From an uncultured Ruminococcus sp. (GTDB taxonomy: Bacteria; Bacillota; Clostridia; Oscillospirales; Ruminococcaceae): a stretch of 64,000 nt of DNA. Shown piece after piece: positions 1 to 8,587 of this stretch. Below the pieces are notes generated by a model. That model was not told the DNA's origin. It did no database searches and saw nothing but the letters and a program-made list of their open reading frames with translations. The DNA is taken from assembly GCA_902800795.1 (NCBI GenBank), contig CADCFQ010000009.1, forward strand, positions 1-64,000, given 5' to 3'. Each line of letters starts with the position of its first letter. Positions within the stretch are counted from its first letter, which is position 1. The translations under genes were made by a program, and so were the position numbers.

Positions 1-391
1 TATCATAAACATATGAAAACCCTCTGATGCAGTAATAACCCATACCGAGAGGAATGACAGTGCTCTCAAAACTGAGCGCCTTGAAATCATCGAACAGATA
101 GTTGTGGCCGAACACAAGGAACAGCCCGATGTTTGAAGCTGCATCTATCAGAAGCAGCAGGGTGCATAAAGCACGTTTTTCCACATTTTTGGAAATGACC
201 GCTCCCAGCAGCCAGTCCAGTATGCAGGACAAAAATATCAGACACACTGCAAAGGGTCTTCCCCATGAAAAGAACAGGACGGAAGCCAGTATCAATATAA
301 GGTTTTTATACTCGGCGCTCCTGTCAAGAAATGACAATATTGCCATGGTCGGGAAGAGCCCGAGAAAGAAAAACAGATCGTAGTAAACCAA
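1..391 (-). CDS. MBOAT-family membrane O-acyltransferase, N-terminal part (cut by window edge)
   Basis: Translating the reverse strand from 391 gives an open frame of about 130 residues with no stop before the window edge. The start is a TTG behind an AAAGGAG ribosome site (400-406). It is very hydrophobic and carries the N-terminal pattern of AlgI/DltB-type acyltransferases: a first membrane helix, a segment reading LFFSWGRPF, a tail-to-helix stretch with DWLLG, and an IPLGMGYYCIRGFSYVYD segment that matches the family's LPIGISFYTFQ..SY..D block. The same blocks occur in the complete MBOAT gene at 24192, which also starts with TTG-GTT. MBOAT proteins move acyl groups across the membrane onto polysaccharides, teichoic acids or proteins. 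The catalytic His region lies outside the window, so the acceptor is unknown. Confidence 0.8.
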   Translation of the reverse strand, partial: MVYYDLFFFLGLFPTMAILSFLDRSAEYKNLILILASVLFFSWGRPFAVCLIFLSCILDWLLGAVISKNVEKRALCTLLLLIDAASNIGLFLVFGHNYLFDDFKALSFESTVIPLGMGYYCIRGFSYVYD

Positions 392-569
392 CTTATATGC
401 TCCTTTATGCAACAGGAAATACATCCCTGCTTATAGTTTTTAGTTAAATAATTTATCTCAACACAGGTATAGCATCAGACCTGTACATATAATTTTATCA
501 CAATTCACTAAATATAGCAAGACAATTTATAAAGAAAATCTAAATTTTTCGGATTTTTTCAAAAAGTGT

Positions 570-597
570 TTGCAAAAAACAAAATCTGTGTTATAAT
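570..597 (+). promoter_or_regulatory. Promoter of the epimerase gene
   Basis: TTGCAA (570-575) and TATAAT (592-597) are 16 bp apart, about 40 bp upstream of the epimerase start. The surrounding stretch 392-569 is AT-rich and holds no other recognisable feature. Confidence 0.7.
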
Positions 598-638
598 ATA
601 GATTAAGAAAATATCTCTTGGGGAGAGGAGTGACTTTC

Positions 639-1568
639 GTGGCAACAATCTTATTGACCGGAGCAAGCGGAATGATAGGTCAGTATCTTACATCCAGTCT
701 TCTGCACAAAAAACATCGTGTATTTGCGATCGATACAAAGTCTAATGAATACATCGGACAGGATCCTAACTACACATTTATACAGTGCGAAATAACGGAT
801 AAGGATGCGATAAGCTCTGTTATGACGAGCAACCATATAGATGTTGTTGTACATCTTGGCTGTTCGGTAGACAACGACCTTGACCCGTATATTACGGATG
901 TTGAGATGAAGCAGAGCAAGATCTGTGACAAATTCATTTATTCCCTTGCAGACAAAGCAGGAGTCAGAGCATTCATTCTTTTGAGTACAACACAGATATA
1001 TGGTATTCAGAAGGGTCGTGAGCCGCTCAGAGAGACTGCACCTGAAAAAGGAACTACCAACTACGCAGACATGAAAATGACGAGTGAAAAACTCATGGAA
1101 AAGGCGTTCAAAAAATCAGATACGATACCTGTTATCGCAAGAGTTGCGCCGATCTATGATGCAGAATATACACAGAATCTGCATGACAGAGTTTATGACT
1201 CGAAGGAAAACGTTGCTTATATTTTCCAGGACGGAGAATATGGCTTTACTTTCTGCTGCGTTTTCAATCTTATCGATTTTATCAACGGCATCATAAATGT
1301 ACCTTCCGGAAGATATGAGGGTATTTATAATGTATGTGATTCCAGGATAACCACGGCTAAGGAGATCATCGATTTTGAGAAGGAGCACCACCGTATCGGT
1401 GCTGTTATCCAGAAGTCCGGTACCGGCGGACTGGGCCTTAACAAGGGTAAGATGAGGACCGACTACCGTTACTTTGACCCGTCTATGACCTTCAACAACT
1501 GGACCTTAGACAACACAAGGGCAAAGAGAATAGCACCTATGAGGTGGAACCTTGGAAACACCAAGTAA
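639..1568 (+). CDS. NAD-dependent epimerase/dehydratase (extended SDR family)
   Basis: About 309 residues. The N-terminus has the Rossmann motif TGASGMIG, followed by VVHLG at the second cofactor-binding strand. A LLSTTQIYG segment supplies the Ser/Thr, and NYADMK supplies the YxxxK catalytic pair of extended short-chain dehydrogenases. Such enzymes usually act on nucleotide-sugars, but the substrate cannot be read here. GTG at 639 is chosen because the ribosome site GGGGAGAGG (620-628) lies about 10 bp upstream. The in-frame TTG at 618 and GTG at 630 overlap or touch that site. The gene is monocistronic, with its own promoter and terminator. Confidence 0.85.
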   Translation: MATILLTGASGMIGQYLTSSLLHKKHRVFAIDTKSNEYIGQDPNYTFIQCEITDKDAISSVMTSNHIDVVVHLGCSVDNDLDPYITDVEMKQSKICDKFIYSLADKAGVRAFILLSTTQIYGIQKGREPLRETAPEKGTTNYADMKMTSEKLMEKAFKKSDTIPVIARVAPIYDAEYTQNLHDRVYDSKENVAYIFQDGEYGFTFCCVFNLIDFINGIINVPSGRYEGIYNVCDSRITTAKEIIDFEKEHHRIGAVIQKSGTGGLGLNKGKMRTDYRYFDPSMTFNNWTLDNTRAKRIAPMRWNLGNTK

Positions 1569-1575
1569 GTCATAA

Positions 1576-1608
1576 AGCGCTGCGAAACTGATACGCAGCG
1601 CTTTTTTA
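1576..1608 (+). terminator. Intrinsic terminator of the epimerase gene
   Basis: AGCGCTGCG (1576-1584) pairs with CGCAGCGCT (1594-1602), followed by a run of T. Confidence 0.9.
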
Positions 1609-1624
1609 TTGAAAACATTTACTG

Positions 1625-1662
1625 CAAAAACAAGGCTCCACTGTAAAAGCGGAGCCTTTTTC
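1625..1662. terminator. Bidirectional terminator at the end of the rpmH-jag operon
   Basis: AAGGCTCC (1632-1639) pairs with GGAGCCTT (1651-1658). There are T-rich flanks on both strands, so it can end jag transcripts (minus) and back up the epimerase terminator (plus). Confidence 0.75.
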
Positions 1663-1664
1663 TG

Positions 1665-2585
1665 TCAGAATTCTATCTTTGAATACAGGCCTGCACCCTT
1701 CATTGAATCCTCGGGCTTTGGCTTCTTATAATCCTTCTCAAAGCTCGTTGTGATGTCGAATGCCTTGGGTGTCCTGTGGCTGCCGCCTCTTCTGTTTCCA
1801 CGGTTTGAGCCCTTGCGGTAACCGCCGTCTCTTCCGCCCTTTCTGGGGTTGGTCGAGCTGATGATCACCTTTCTCCAGGGCTCCTCGCCCTTGGACTGGG
1901 AAACGACTCCGTCTATCTCGGAAACAGCTGCGTGGATGATCCTTCTCTCATAAGGATTCATAGGCTCCAGCGCATAGGATCTGCCGGATCTTATAACATT
2001 GTTCGAGATCTTTCTTGCAAGATTCTCAAGCTGCTTCTTTCTTCTTGCTCTGAAATCTGCACAATCGCAGGAGATCCTGAAATAATCCCTGTCGATCCTG
2101 TTGCAAACCAGCGATGCAAGATACTGGAGAGAATCAAGAAGCTCTCCCTTCTTGCCGATAAGTGCTGCAAACTCATCATTAACGATATTGAATACCGCAC
2201 CGTTCTCGATCTTATCCATTTCTATCTCAACGTCAGAAATGCCCATAGCACTGATGACCTTGATGATATACTCCTTTGCACATTCTGCCTTCTTCTGTGC
2301 TGCCTCTGTCCACTCGATCTCCTTGGGCTCTTCAGTCTCCTCAACAGCAGCCTCTGCTGTCTCTGCAACAGTCTCCTTGACAGCCTCTGCAGCTGTCTCA
2401 ACAACGCTTGCCTGCTCGACCTCGGCTTCAGCCTCTACTCTTGCTTCACCCTTCAGCTTTCCGAAAAAGCTCTTCTTCGGCTCCTCAAGCACAGTAAACT
2501 TTATGTTCTCAACATCTGTGCCGAACTCTGCCGCTGCAAGCTTCTTGGCTTCTTCAACCGTTGCGGCAGTAAACTCCTTTTTCAT
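1665..2585 (-). CDS. jag: Jag/KhpB RNA-binding protein
   Basis: 306 residues. Order: Jag-N domain (about 1-50), an Ala/Glu-rich linker (about 51-95), a KH domain with FAALIGKKGELLDSLQYL (about 130-165), an R3H domain (about 175-245) containing the MNPYERRIIHAAV helix, and a basic Gly/Arg-rich tail with RGG-like repeats before the C-terminus. KhpB/Jag partners with KhpA to bind RNA and affects cell division and elongation in Firmicutes. It is encoded next to yidC, as usual. ATG at 2585 is preceded by GAGAGGA; the 18 upstream in-frame residues lack such a site. The RGG-like tail is longer than in many homologues and would add RNA affinity (inference). Confidence 0.95.
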   Translation of the reverse strand: MKKEFTAATVEEAKKLAAAEFGTDVENIKFTVLEEPKKSFFGKLKGEARVEAEAEVEQASVVETAAEAVKETVAETAEAAVEETEEPKEIEWTEAAQKKAECAKEYIIKVISAMGISDVEIEMDKIENGAVFNIVNDEFAALIGKKGELLDSLQYLASLVCNRIDRDYFRISCDCADFRARRKKQLENLARKISNNVIRSGRSYALEPMNPYERRIIHAAVSEIDGVVSQSKGEEPWRKVIISSTNPRKGGRDGGYRKGSNRGNRRGGSHRTPKAFDITTSFEKDYKKPKPEDSMKGAGLYSKIEF

Positions 2586-2667
2586 GCCTAAACGCTCCTC
2601 TCGCATTAAATATTGTATCTCAACAGTCAAGATATCCACTCAAACCGCCAACCGGCCCCAGCAATTC

Positions 2668-4059
2668 TTAGTCATCCTGTGAGTCATCATACTCATCGCC
2701 GTATTTCTCGGCCATTCTTCTTCTTGCCTCATTGAGCTTTCTCCTCTGCTCGTTCTTGAGCTCCTGCTTTGAAAGCTTCTTAGGCTCCTCCTGATCCTCG
2801 TCGTCATCATCCGAGAGAGCCTTTCTGATCTCCTTGGGATCCTTGCCCTCTTTTATCATCTGAGCCTCTGCCATTCTCTCCATAAGAGTAGGCTTTCCGC
2901 TCTTCTTCTGCTTTGCAATATCCTTCTGAACAAGCTCCGCTACGTGCTCGGGAGTGTAGATCTTATTAAGGAAGATCGTCTGTCCGAGAGCGAACAGCGA
3001 AGAATAGCACCAGTAAAGACCCAGACCTAAAGGATAGGAGAAACCGATCCACAGCGAGAACAGAGGCATAACATACATTACGACCTTCATTCCGCCGCCC
3101 ATATTGGCCATCTGGGGATTGTTCTTCTTTGCAAAAGCCTGGGAAACTATCGTTACCAGAAGCTGGAGAAGAAAACAGAGGATAGGTATTATACAGGTGA
3201 TGCTCTTTATCGAAGGGATAGTTCCCAGCGAAACACCCATGAACTCATAGTTGAAATCCTCTGCAAACTCCCTGATATCGCTGTTTACGACATCAAGCAC
3301 ATCTGCATATTTTCCGTCCTCTTCTCTTGTGAAAACAAAGGTCATAAGCTCGGGCCTGGACTTTGCAAGATTAGAGGAGAAATAGCTCTCATCAAGGATA
3401 AACTTATCAAGGTCGTTATGCTTTCTTATAGCGTCAACAACGTTTTCAACATTGTCCTTGCTGTTCACTTCAGACTTTGCTGCCTTGGGATAGTTCTTTT
3501 TCTTCTGGAACTTGTCCTCCAGGGTCTCATAAGCATAATCCTCTGCGTCCTTTTCGTCAGCATCGGGATTTTCCTCGATATAGTCTCCCTTATACTTTTC
3601 AATAAGCTTTTCAAAGGTATTATAGGTCTTGTTCTCGCTTACCTCTTCCGCATAGTAGTAGATACCCTGGATCATCAGGTTATTATCCTCTACATCATCC
3701 TTGTTAAGGTTCGACACATAAGTCAGCGGACCGTAGATAACAGGGATGAGCGCAAACAGTATCACCATCATTATTATCATCGGCAGACAGCTTGCCATGG
3801 GGTTTACGCCCGCCTTGGCATAAAGGTTCATCTGCTCCTCCTGGAGCTTCTGCTGGTTCTTGCCGTATTTCTTTTTAAGTTTTTCAAGCTCCGGCTGGAG
3901 CATAGCCATTCTTGCCGAGCTCTTCTGCTGCTTTATCTGAAGCGGCAGGGTTATAAGTCTTGTCAGTATAGTAAACAAAAGCAGCGCTATTCCGTAGTTT
4001 TTAACAACAAAATAGCAGCCCTTCATTATCCATCCCAAAGGAGTTGCTATAATTCCCAT
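2668..4059 (-). CDS. yidC: YidC/Oxa1/SpoIIIJ membrane protein insertase
   Basis: 463 residues. It inserts membrane proteins with or without SecYEG. There is no cleaved signal or lipobox; the protein begins with an amphipathic segment and a first core helix (about 22-41) that holds the conserved groove Arg34 (TILTRLITLPL). Then comes the charged cytoplasmic hairpin (about 42-85), NPMASCLP and the next helix (about 92-112). A very long acidic/lysine-rich outer loop follows (about 112-284), then the last helices including a GLGLYWCYSSLFALGQ block (about 345-360), and a highly charged C-terminal tail. The outer loop is far longer than in Bacillus SpoIIIJ. It lies between yidD and jag in the rpmH operon. 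Confidence 0.95.
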   Translation of the reverse strand: MGIIATPLGWIMKGCYFVVKNYGIALLLFTILTRLITLPLQIKQQKSSARMAMLQPELEKLKKKYGKNQQKLQEEQMNLYAKAGVNPMASCLPMIIMMVILFALIPVIYGPLTYVSNLNKDDVEDNNLMIQGIYYYAEEVSENKTYNTFEKLIEKYKGDYIEENPDADEKDAEDYAYETLEDKFQKKKNYPKAAKSEVNSKDNVENVVDAIRKHNDLDKFILDESYFSSNLAKSRPELMTFVFTREEDGKYADVLDVVNSDIREFAEDFNYEFMGVSLGTIPSIKSITCIIPILCFLLQLLVTIVSQAFAKKNNPQMANMGGGMKVVMYVMPLFSLWIGFSYPLGLGLYWCYSSLFALGQTIFLNKIYTPEHVAELVQKDIAKQKKSGKPTLMERMAEAQMIKEGKDPKEIRKALSDDDDEDQEEPKKLSKQELKNEQRRKLNEARRRMAEKYGDEYDDSQDD

Positions 4060-4100
4060 CCTGGTTCCTCTCTTACTTTCCTTAAACTCTCACTATTTCC

Positions 4101-4367
4101 TTACTTTCTTCCCTTACCTTTTATCCTGAAATAGTCTATCCTTACTCTTTCGGGCACATAGTCAACACCGCCCAGAGACCAGGGATTGCATCTTAAAAGC
4201 CTCCAGGTGCTGAGCACCGTTCCTTTTATCAGACCGTGTTTTCTGTAAGCCTCAAGCGCATAAGCCGAACAGGTGGGATAATACTTGCACCTTGGCGGCG
4301 TAAAAGGACTTATAAATTTCTGATAAAACCTTATTAGTCCTATCGCAGGCAATGAGAGAATCTTCAT
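4101..4367 (-). CDS. yidD: YidD, membrane protein insertion efficiency factor
   Basis: 88 residues, the normal size. It has the family core: a hydrophobic N-terminus, [21 protein letters not shown] with its Cys pair, [10 protein letters not shown], and [12 protein letters not shown]. YidD is a membrane-associated helper of YidC. Its start overlaps the end of rnpA by 4 bp, indicating translational coupling. Confidence 0.96.
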   Translation of the reverse strand: MKILSLPAIGLIRFYQKFISPFTPPRCKYYPTCSAYALEAYRKHGLIKGTVLSTWRLLRCNPWSLGGVDYVPERVRIDYFRIKGKGRK

Positions 4368-4717
4368 TTCTTGATCTTATCAAAATTCTTTTTCATATCC
4401 CCTATAAGCCGGCTGCGGATAAATCTCTCTATATCCCCTGAGCTCTTGTCCTGAACTCCCTGCCTTGCAGCAAACACTATATCATAGCCTATAGGTATAT
4501 CCTTTTCGCACTCTCTGTAGGCGGCCCTTACTATCCTCTTGAACCTGTTTCTCACAACGGCGTTCCCTATCTTCTTGGATACGGATATCCCAAGTCCGTT
4601 GAAGGCTGTCTTATTCGGATAATAGTAACACACAATAAACTTATCTGCTGTATACCTTCCCTTGCGGAAGCATCTCATAAACGCTTTATTATCCTTGATA
4701 ACAGCCGTAAACAGCAT
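4364..4717 (-). CDS. rnpA: Ribonuclease P protein component
   Basis: 117 residues. It is the protein cofactor of RNase P, which trims the 5' leader of pre-tRNAs. The signature RNR motif lies in [18 protein letters not shown] (Arg56-Asn57-Arg58). It sits downstream of rpmH as in nearly all bacteria, and overlaps yidD. Confidence 0.96.
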   Translation of the reverse strand: MLFTAVIKDNKAFMRCFRKGRYTADKFIVCYYYPNKTAFNGLGISVSKKIGNAVVRNRFKRIVRAAYRECEKDIPIGYDIVFAARQGVQDKSSGDIERFIRSRLIGDMKKNFDKIKK

Positions 4718-4748
4718 AAGCCCACCTCAAAGCGCTCATTCTTTGTCC

Positions 4749-4799
4749 AAAAAAAGATAAAGACCCTATACCATTCATTGCTGAGTGGTATTAAGGTCT
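4749..4799 (-). terminator. Terminator or attenuator between rpmH and rnpA
   Basis: A strong hairpin on the minus strand (4761-4799): outer AGACC/GGTCT and inner ATACCATTCA/TGAGTGGTAT, followed by a T-run (complement of 4749-4755). It would let only part of the rpmH transcription continue into rnpA-yidD-yidC-jag, matching the much higher need for L34. Confidence 0.7.
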
Positions 4800-4807
4800 A
4801 TATGTTA

Positions 4808-4942
4808 TTAGTAGCTGAGTCTTGCTCTGCCCTTTGCTCTTCTGCGAGCGAGAACCTTTCTGCCGTTGGCAGTAGCCATTCTCTTCATGAAACCATGAAC
4901 CTTCTTTCTCTGAAGCTTCTTAGGCTGATATGTTCTTTTCAT
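4808..4942 (-). CDS. rpmH: 50S ribosomal protein L34
   Basis: 44 residues read directly from the reverse strand, beginning [14 protein letters not shown] and containing [20 protein letters not shown], the standard L34 pattern. AGGAGGA (complement of 4952-4958) lies 9 bp upstream of the ATG. It is the first gene of the leftward operon rpmH-rnpA-yidD-yidC-jag. Confidence 0.98.
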   Translation of the reverse strand: MKRTYQPKKLQRKKVHGFMKRMATANGRKVLARRRAKGRARLSY

Positions 4943-5054
4943 TTCTCTATTTCCTCCTAACCGTCTCTTGATCCTCGATTTTTGCCGCTTGTCTGCCTTT
5001 TAGTCACAATATGCGGCTCCTCTTCCTAGCTGCATCAAGCTATTACGTTTAACT

Positions 5055-5084
5055 ATTATAGCCTATTTCATATGTATTTGTCAA
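5055..5084 (-). promoter_or_regulatory. Promoter of the rpmH operon
   Basis: Read leftward: perfect TTGACA (complement of 5079-5084), 18 bp spacer, perfect TATAAT (complement of 5055-5060), about 110 bp before the rpmH start. Confidence 0.85.
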
Positions 5085-5297
5085 GCCTGTTCACAATTTT
5101 TTTATATTTTATTTTTACTTTATTTCTCCGTTATTTTGCCGAATTTACAGCCTTTAAACACCTGCTTTTTTGTCTTATACAAGATATAGTAAACGCTAAA
5201 AACAAAAACCATATATATTGACAAAAATTAGCTTTTTGAGCTCTGTTATTTCTATGAATTTTTTCTGCTTTTATTTCTTAATAAAGGTATAAAACAC
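5085..5297. other. AT-rich divergent spacer between rpmH and dnaA
   Basis: The stretch is very AT-rich with many T- and A-tracts and no gene. No TTATCCACA or TTTTCAACA box is visible on either strand, unlike the dnaA-dnaN spacer, so the DnaA-binding part of the origin appears to be on the other side of dnaA. Confidence 0.6.
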
Positions 5298-5326
5298 TTG
5301 AATTTTTTTTCATTTTATGCTATAAT
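5298..5326 (+). promoter_or_regulatory. Promoter of dnaA
   Basis: TTGAAT (5298-5303), 17 bp spacer, TATAAT (5321-5326) with an extended -10 TG. The leader to the ATG at 5447 is about 115 nt. Confidence 0.8.
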
Positions 5327-5446
5327 TATATAGAATTTGCTGATGTCGACGGACTCCTTTTTCGGATGTTCGTTTTTCGGCGCAGCTGCAAGCTTTTGCG
5401 GCTGTCAAACTAAAAAACTAATCAGTAGACGGAGGGTTATTTCATA

Positions 5447-6808
5447 ATGGATTCTTTCAGCGATGTATTCAATGAGGTGCTGAAATACTGCAAAAATAAT
5501 AAAAACATCAGTCAGGCAGGATATGAGAAGTGGATAATGGTGCTGGAACCCCACAAGCTTGAAAACAACACCGCTTATCTTCTTGCGGATTCGGAGTTTA
5601 CGAAGTCCACTGCCCTTACAGCTTACGGAGATGTTCTCAAAGAAGCTTTTTACAATGTCCTGGGTTTTGAGGTGGATGTAAAGATCCTTGTAAAGACCAA
5701 GGAAAACAAGATTGAAAAAGATATCTCGGAGATAGAGGTCCGCACAGCTGATTTTTCGGACGATGTTCAGAACAGCCTGACCTTTGAGAGCTTTATCAAG
5801 GGTAAATCAAATGAGCTGGCTTATGCGTTCGCTAAGAATGTTGCTCAGAAATATGATGATACCGGAGACAAGCCCAGTGACACAAAGAAGATATTCAACC
5901 CTCTTATAATCTACGGAGATTCGGGACTCGGCAAAACCCACCTTATGAAGGCTATCGAGCATGAGGTAAAAAAGAACCACCCTGATCTGAAGATAATCTA
6001 TACCACCGGTGAATCCTTTATCAACGAGCTGGTAAAGGCGCTGGAGTTTAAAGACACTATAAAATTCCATGACAAATATAGGAATGCGGATTACCTTATG
6101 GTAGACGATATCCAGACTATCGCCGGAAAAGAGCGTATGCAGGAAGAGTTTTTCCATACCTTCAACGACCTCTACAACGCCGGCAAACAGATCGTCCTTA
6201 CCTCTGATATCGCTCCTTCAAAGATATCAAAGCTCCAGGACAGGATACTTACACGTTTTTCCCTGGGTGTCCAGGTCGATGTCACAGCTCCGGACTTTGA
6301 GACGAGAATGGCTATCGTCAGAAAGAAAGCCGAGCTTCTTGATCTTCAGCTTTCCGACAATGTGGTAAGGATAATCGCCGAGAAGATAAAGACAAATATC
6401 CGTCAGCTGGAAGGCACGGTAAACAAGATAAAGGTACTTACCCTTTATACCAACGAGAACCCGTCGATATCTATGGCACAGAGAGTTATCAAGGAAATAA
6501 TCATTGAGAACCACCCCGCCGAGATCACTGTTGACAGAGTGTTTGAAGAGGTTGCTCTTGCTTTTGACGTTACCGCTGATGAGATAAGATCAAAGAGCAG
6601 AAAGTCCAACATATCCCTTGCAAGAAAAGTTTCCGTTTATGTACTTAAAGAGGTCAAAGGCATGACCTTTACCCAGATAGGAAACGAGCTTGATAAGAAC
6701 CACTCCACAATGACTATCCACTATCAGGACATTGCGGAAGCCATGAACACTAACAAGCAGCTCAAGGATACCATCAACGATATCATCAAAAATCTGAAGG
6801 ACAATTAA
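5447..6808 (+). CDS. dnaA: Chromosomal replication initiator DnaA
   Basis: 453 residues. DnaA binds boxes in oriC, oligomerises with ATP and melts the origin. Domain I is about 1-85, a short linker domain II follows, AAA+ domain III is about 110-330 with Walker A GDSGLGKT (147-154) and Walker B MVDDIQ (Asp210-Asp211), and DNA-binding domain IV is about 350-453. In domain IV the usual GGRDHTT signature is replaced by DKNHST (416-421), with one residue fewer and Asn at the place of E. coli Asp433 and Ser at Thr435. The Arg equivalent to E. coli Arg399 is kept. These changes coincide with altered boxes downstream. The start ATG has a GGAGGG site 8 bp upstream. Confidence 0.97.
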   Translation: MDSFSDVFNEVLKYCKNNKNISQAGYEKWIMVLEPHKLENNTAYLLADSEFTKSTALTAYGDVLKEAFYNVLGFEVDVKILVKTKENKIEKDISEIEVRTADFSDDVQNSLTFESFIKGKSNELAYAFAKNVAQKYDDTGDKPSDTKKIFNPLIIYGDSGLGKTHLMKAIEHEVKKNHPDLKIIYTTGESFINELVKALEFKDTIKFHDKYRNADYLMVDDIQTIAGKERMQEEFFHTFNDLYNAGKQIVLTSDIAPSKISKLQDRILTRFSLGVQVDVTAPDFETRMAIVRKKAELLDLQLSDNVVRIIAEKIKTNIRQLEGTVNKIKVLTLYTNENPSISMAQRVIKEIIIENHPAEITVDRVFEEVALAFDVTADEIRSKSRKSNISLARKVSVYVLKEVKGMTFTQIGNELDKNHSTMTIHYQDIAEAMNTNKQLKDTINDIIKNLKDN

Positions 6809-7216
6809 ACGGACATTTTCAACATTTTCAACATGGTTTTCAACTTTTTTGAAAATGTTTACACCCCCTGTTTTTCAGCAGGAAAAATGTTCTTTCAAAA
6901 ATCTGATGAAAGATATTCAAAGGTTTTGTTTAATGTTTTTACTTATAGATTTTTCTTTCAACAAAAACCGACCGGATTTTCAACTTTCAACCAACAGTTT
7001 TTCAAAGTTTCAAAGCGAAGAAAAACTTTCAAAATGCGGTTGAATAGATGTTGAAAAAAATGTGGGATGAAAAGTACGGATTTTTAAGGCATCGGATGTG
7101 TTTTAAACAGATTCAACGCCCCCTACTAATGATACTAGAATAATATAGATATTATTTATGATATTTATGGCAAAGATCACAGCGGGAGAAGTATAAAACT
7201 TTGAAAACTAAAAATG
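6809..7216. other. Origin of replication (oriC) with TTTTCAACA-type boxes
   Basis: This gene-free spacer between dnaA and dnaN contains a cluster of one 9-mer: TTTTCAACA at 6816-6824 and, directly in tandem, 6825-6833; TTTTCAACT at 6837-6845 and 6977-6985; TTTCAACA at 6956-6963; CTTTCAACC at 6984-6992; and an inverted TTTTCAACA at 7049-7057. Partial copies occur at 7039 and 7111. No canonical TTATCCACA is present. An AT-rich stretch (about 7120-7165) follows and could be the unwinding element. The position next to dnaA and the switch of gene direction at this point support oriC. Confidence 0.8.
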
Positions 7217-7252
7217 AAAGGAGATATTCAGTTATTCTGAATGGTGTTCATT

Positions 7253-8359
7253 ATGAAATTTATATGTAATAAAGCTTCGCTTTGCGAAGTTGTGATGAAT
7301 GTTTCAAAAGCAGTTTCCGACAGGACAAATATCCCTGCCCTTGAGGGAATAAGATTCAGGCTTTCCGACTCCGTTCTGGAACTTACAGGCTATGACCTTG
7401 AGATAGGTATAAGGACCAGCATCCCTGTAAGAAGTGAGGACAGCGGAGAATTTGTTGCGAATGCAAAGCTGTTTCTGGAGATAATCAGAAGAATGGACGG
7501 CGAAGATGTTCTGGTATCTCTTACTGATAATTATCAGATAACTATCTCAGGCGGATCTACGACCTTCGATCTGTTTGCAACTTCTGCAAGCGATTTTCCG
7601 GAGCTTCCACAGAAGGACGACGAGGCTGCTTTCATGATCTCGCAGCCTGTTCTTAAAGATATGATAATCCAGACAAGGTTCGCTGTTGCAAAGACTGATA
7701 TCAAGCCCATACTCAAGGGCGAGCTTTTCGACATTGAAAACGGCCTTCTGAATCTTGTGGCTATCGACGGCTACAGACTGGCTGTAAGATATGAGCCTGT
7801 AAAGTGCAGCGAGAACCTTAAATTCGTTGTTCCTTCCAAGACTCTCAATGAGATAGTTTCTATTCTCGGAGATAACGATGAGGATTCTGTGAGCGTGTTC
7901 ATTTCTAAGAAGCACATTATTTTTGAGATAAACGGCTATATGGTATATTCAAGACTTCTCGAGGGTGAGTTCCATCCCTATAAGTCGGCAATACCAAAGA
8001 GTCACAATACCGAAGTTATCATAAACAGAAAAGACCTTATCGCAACACTTGAAAGAGCTATGCTCCTTATCAACGAGAGAACACCTTCTCCTGTAAGATG
8101 CTTCTTTGAGAACAATTCTCTCAGGATTCACTGTTCTACTGCCCTGGGTAAGGTAAATGACGAGATAGGCGCCGATATAACAGGCGAGAAGATAGAAATA
8201 GGTTTCAAATGCCAGTATCTGCTCGATCCGCTGAAGGTAATAAAAGAGGATCAGATAAAGCTTCAGATGGGCGGAAGCCTGCTGCCTATGAAGGTCATCC
8301 CCTGTGAGGGAGACAGCTATACCTTCCTGGTGCTGCCTGTAAGACTGCCGAAGGAATAA
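7253..8359 (+). CDS. dnaN: DNA polymerase III beta sliding clamp
   Basis: 368 residues from the ATG at 7253, giving the usual MKFICNKASL start. It forms the ring that tethers DNA polymerase to the template. The three clamp domains are present, ending in a hydrophobic YTFLVLPVRLPKE tail. An alternative ATG at 7241 would add four residues. The only strong ribosome site, AAAGGAG (7217-7223), lies 30 bp from 7253, with a small hairpin (ATTCAG 7226-7231 with CTGAAT 7237-7242) between, so the true start is uncertain. Confidence 0.95.
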   Translation: MKFICNKASLCEVVMNVSKAVSDRTNIPALEGIRFRLSDSVLELTGYDLEIGIRTSIPVRSEDSGEFVANAKLFLEIIRRMDGEDVLVSLTDNYQITISGGSTTFDLFATSASDFPELPQKDDEAAFMISQPVLKDMIIQTRFAVAKTDIKPILKGELFDIENGLLNLVAIDGYRLAVRYEPVKCSENLKFVVPSKTLNEIVSILGDNDEDSVSVFISKKHIIFEINGYMVYSRLLEGEFHPYKSAIPKSHNTEVIINRKDLIATLERAMLLINERTPSPVRCFFENNSLRIHCSTALGKVNDEIGADITGEKIEIGFKCQYLLDPLKVIKEDQIKLQMGGSLLPMKVIPCEGDSYTFLVLPVRLPKE

Positions 8360-8362
8360 GAT

Positions 8363-8587
8363 ATGGGATATAAAGAAGTCGAAGTAAAGATAAAGTCCGA
8401 GTTTATAAAGCTGGATTCGCTTTTAAAATATGCGGGGCTTTGTGAGACCGGCGGTATAGCAAAAGAGATAATACTCGAAGAGAGAATAAAAGTCAACGGT
8501 GAAGTCTGCACCATGAGGGGAAAAAAGATAAGACCCGGTGACAGAGTTCAGATAGACGAGATAAAAAGCGAGATAGTTGTAAAGTAA
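8363..8587 (+). CDS. yaaA: S4-domain RNA-binding protein YaaA (RlbA-like)
   Basis: 74 residues. The S4 fold is seen in [21 protein letters not shown] and [20 protein letters not shown], a compact stand-alone S4 domain. It is always found between dnaN and recF in Firmicutes. The start is 3 bp after dnaN and its stop overlaps the recF ATG by one base. Confidence 0.93.
   Translation: MGYKEVEVKIKSEFIKLDSLLKYAGLCETGGIAKEIILEERIKVNGEVCTMRGKKIRPGDRVQIDEIKSEIVVK

Noticed and set aside
102..383. Plus-strand open frame of 93 codons near the left edge
   Set aside because: It is the shadow of the minus-strand MBOAT gene, which shows clear family blocks and a ribosome site.
4778..4960. 60-codon plus-strand frame over rpmH
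   Set aside because: It is the shadow of the clear L34 gene on the minus strand.
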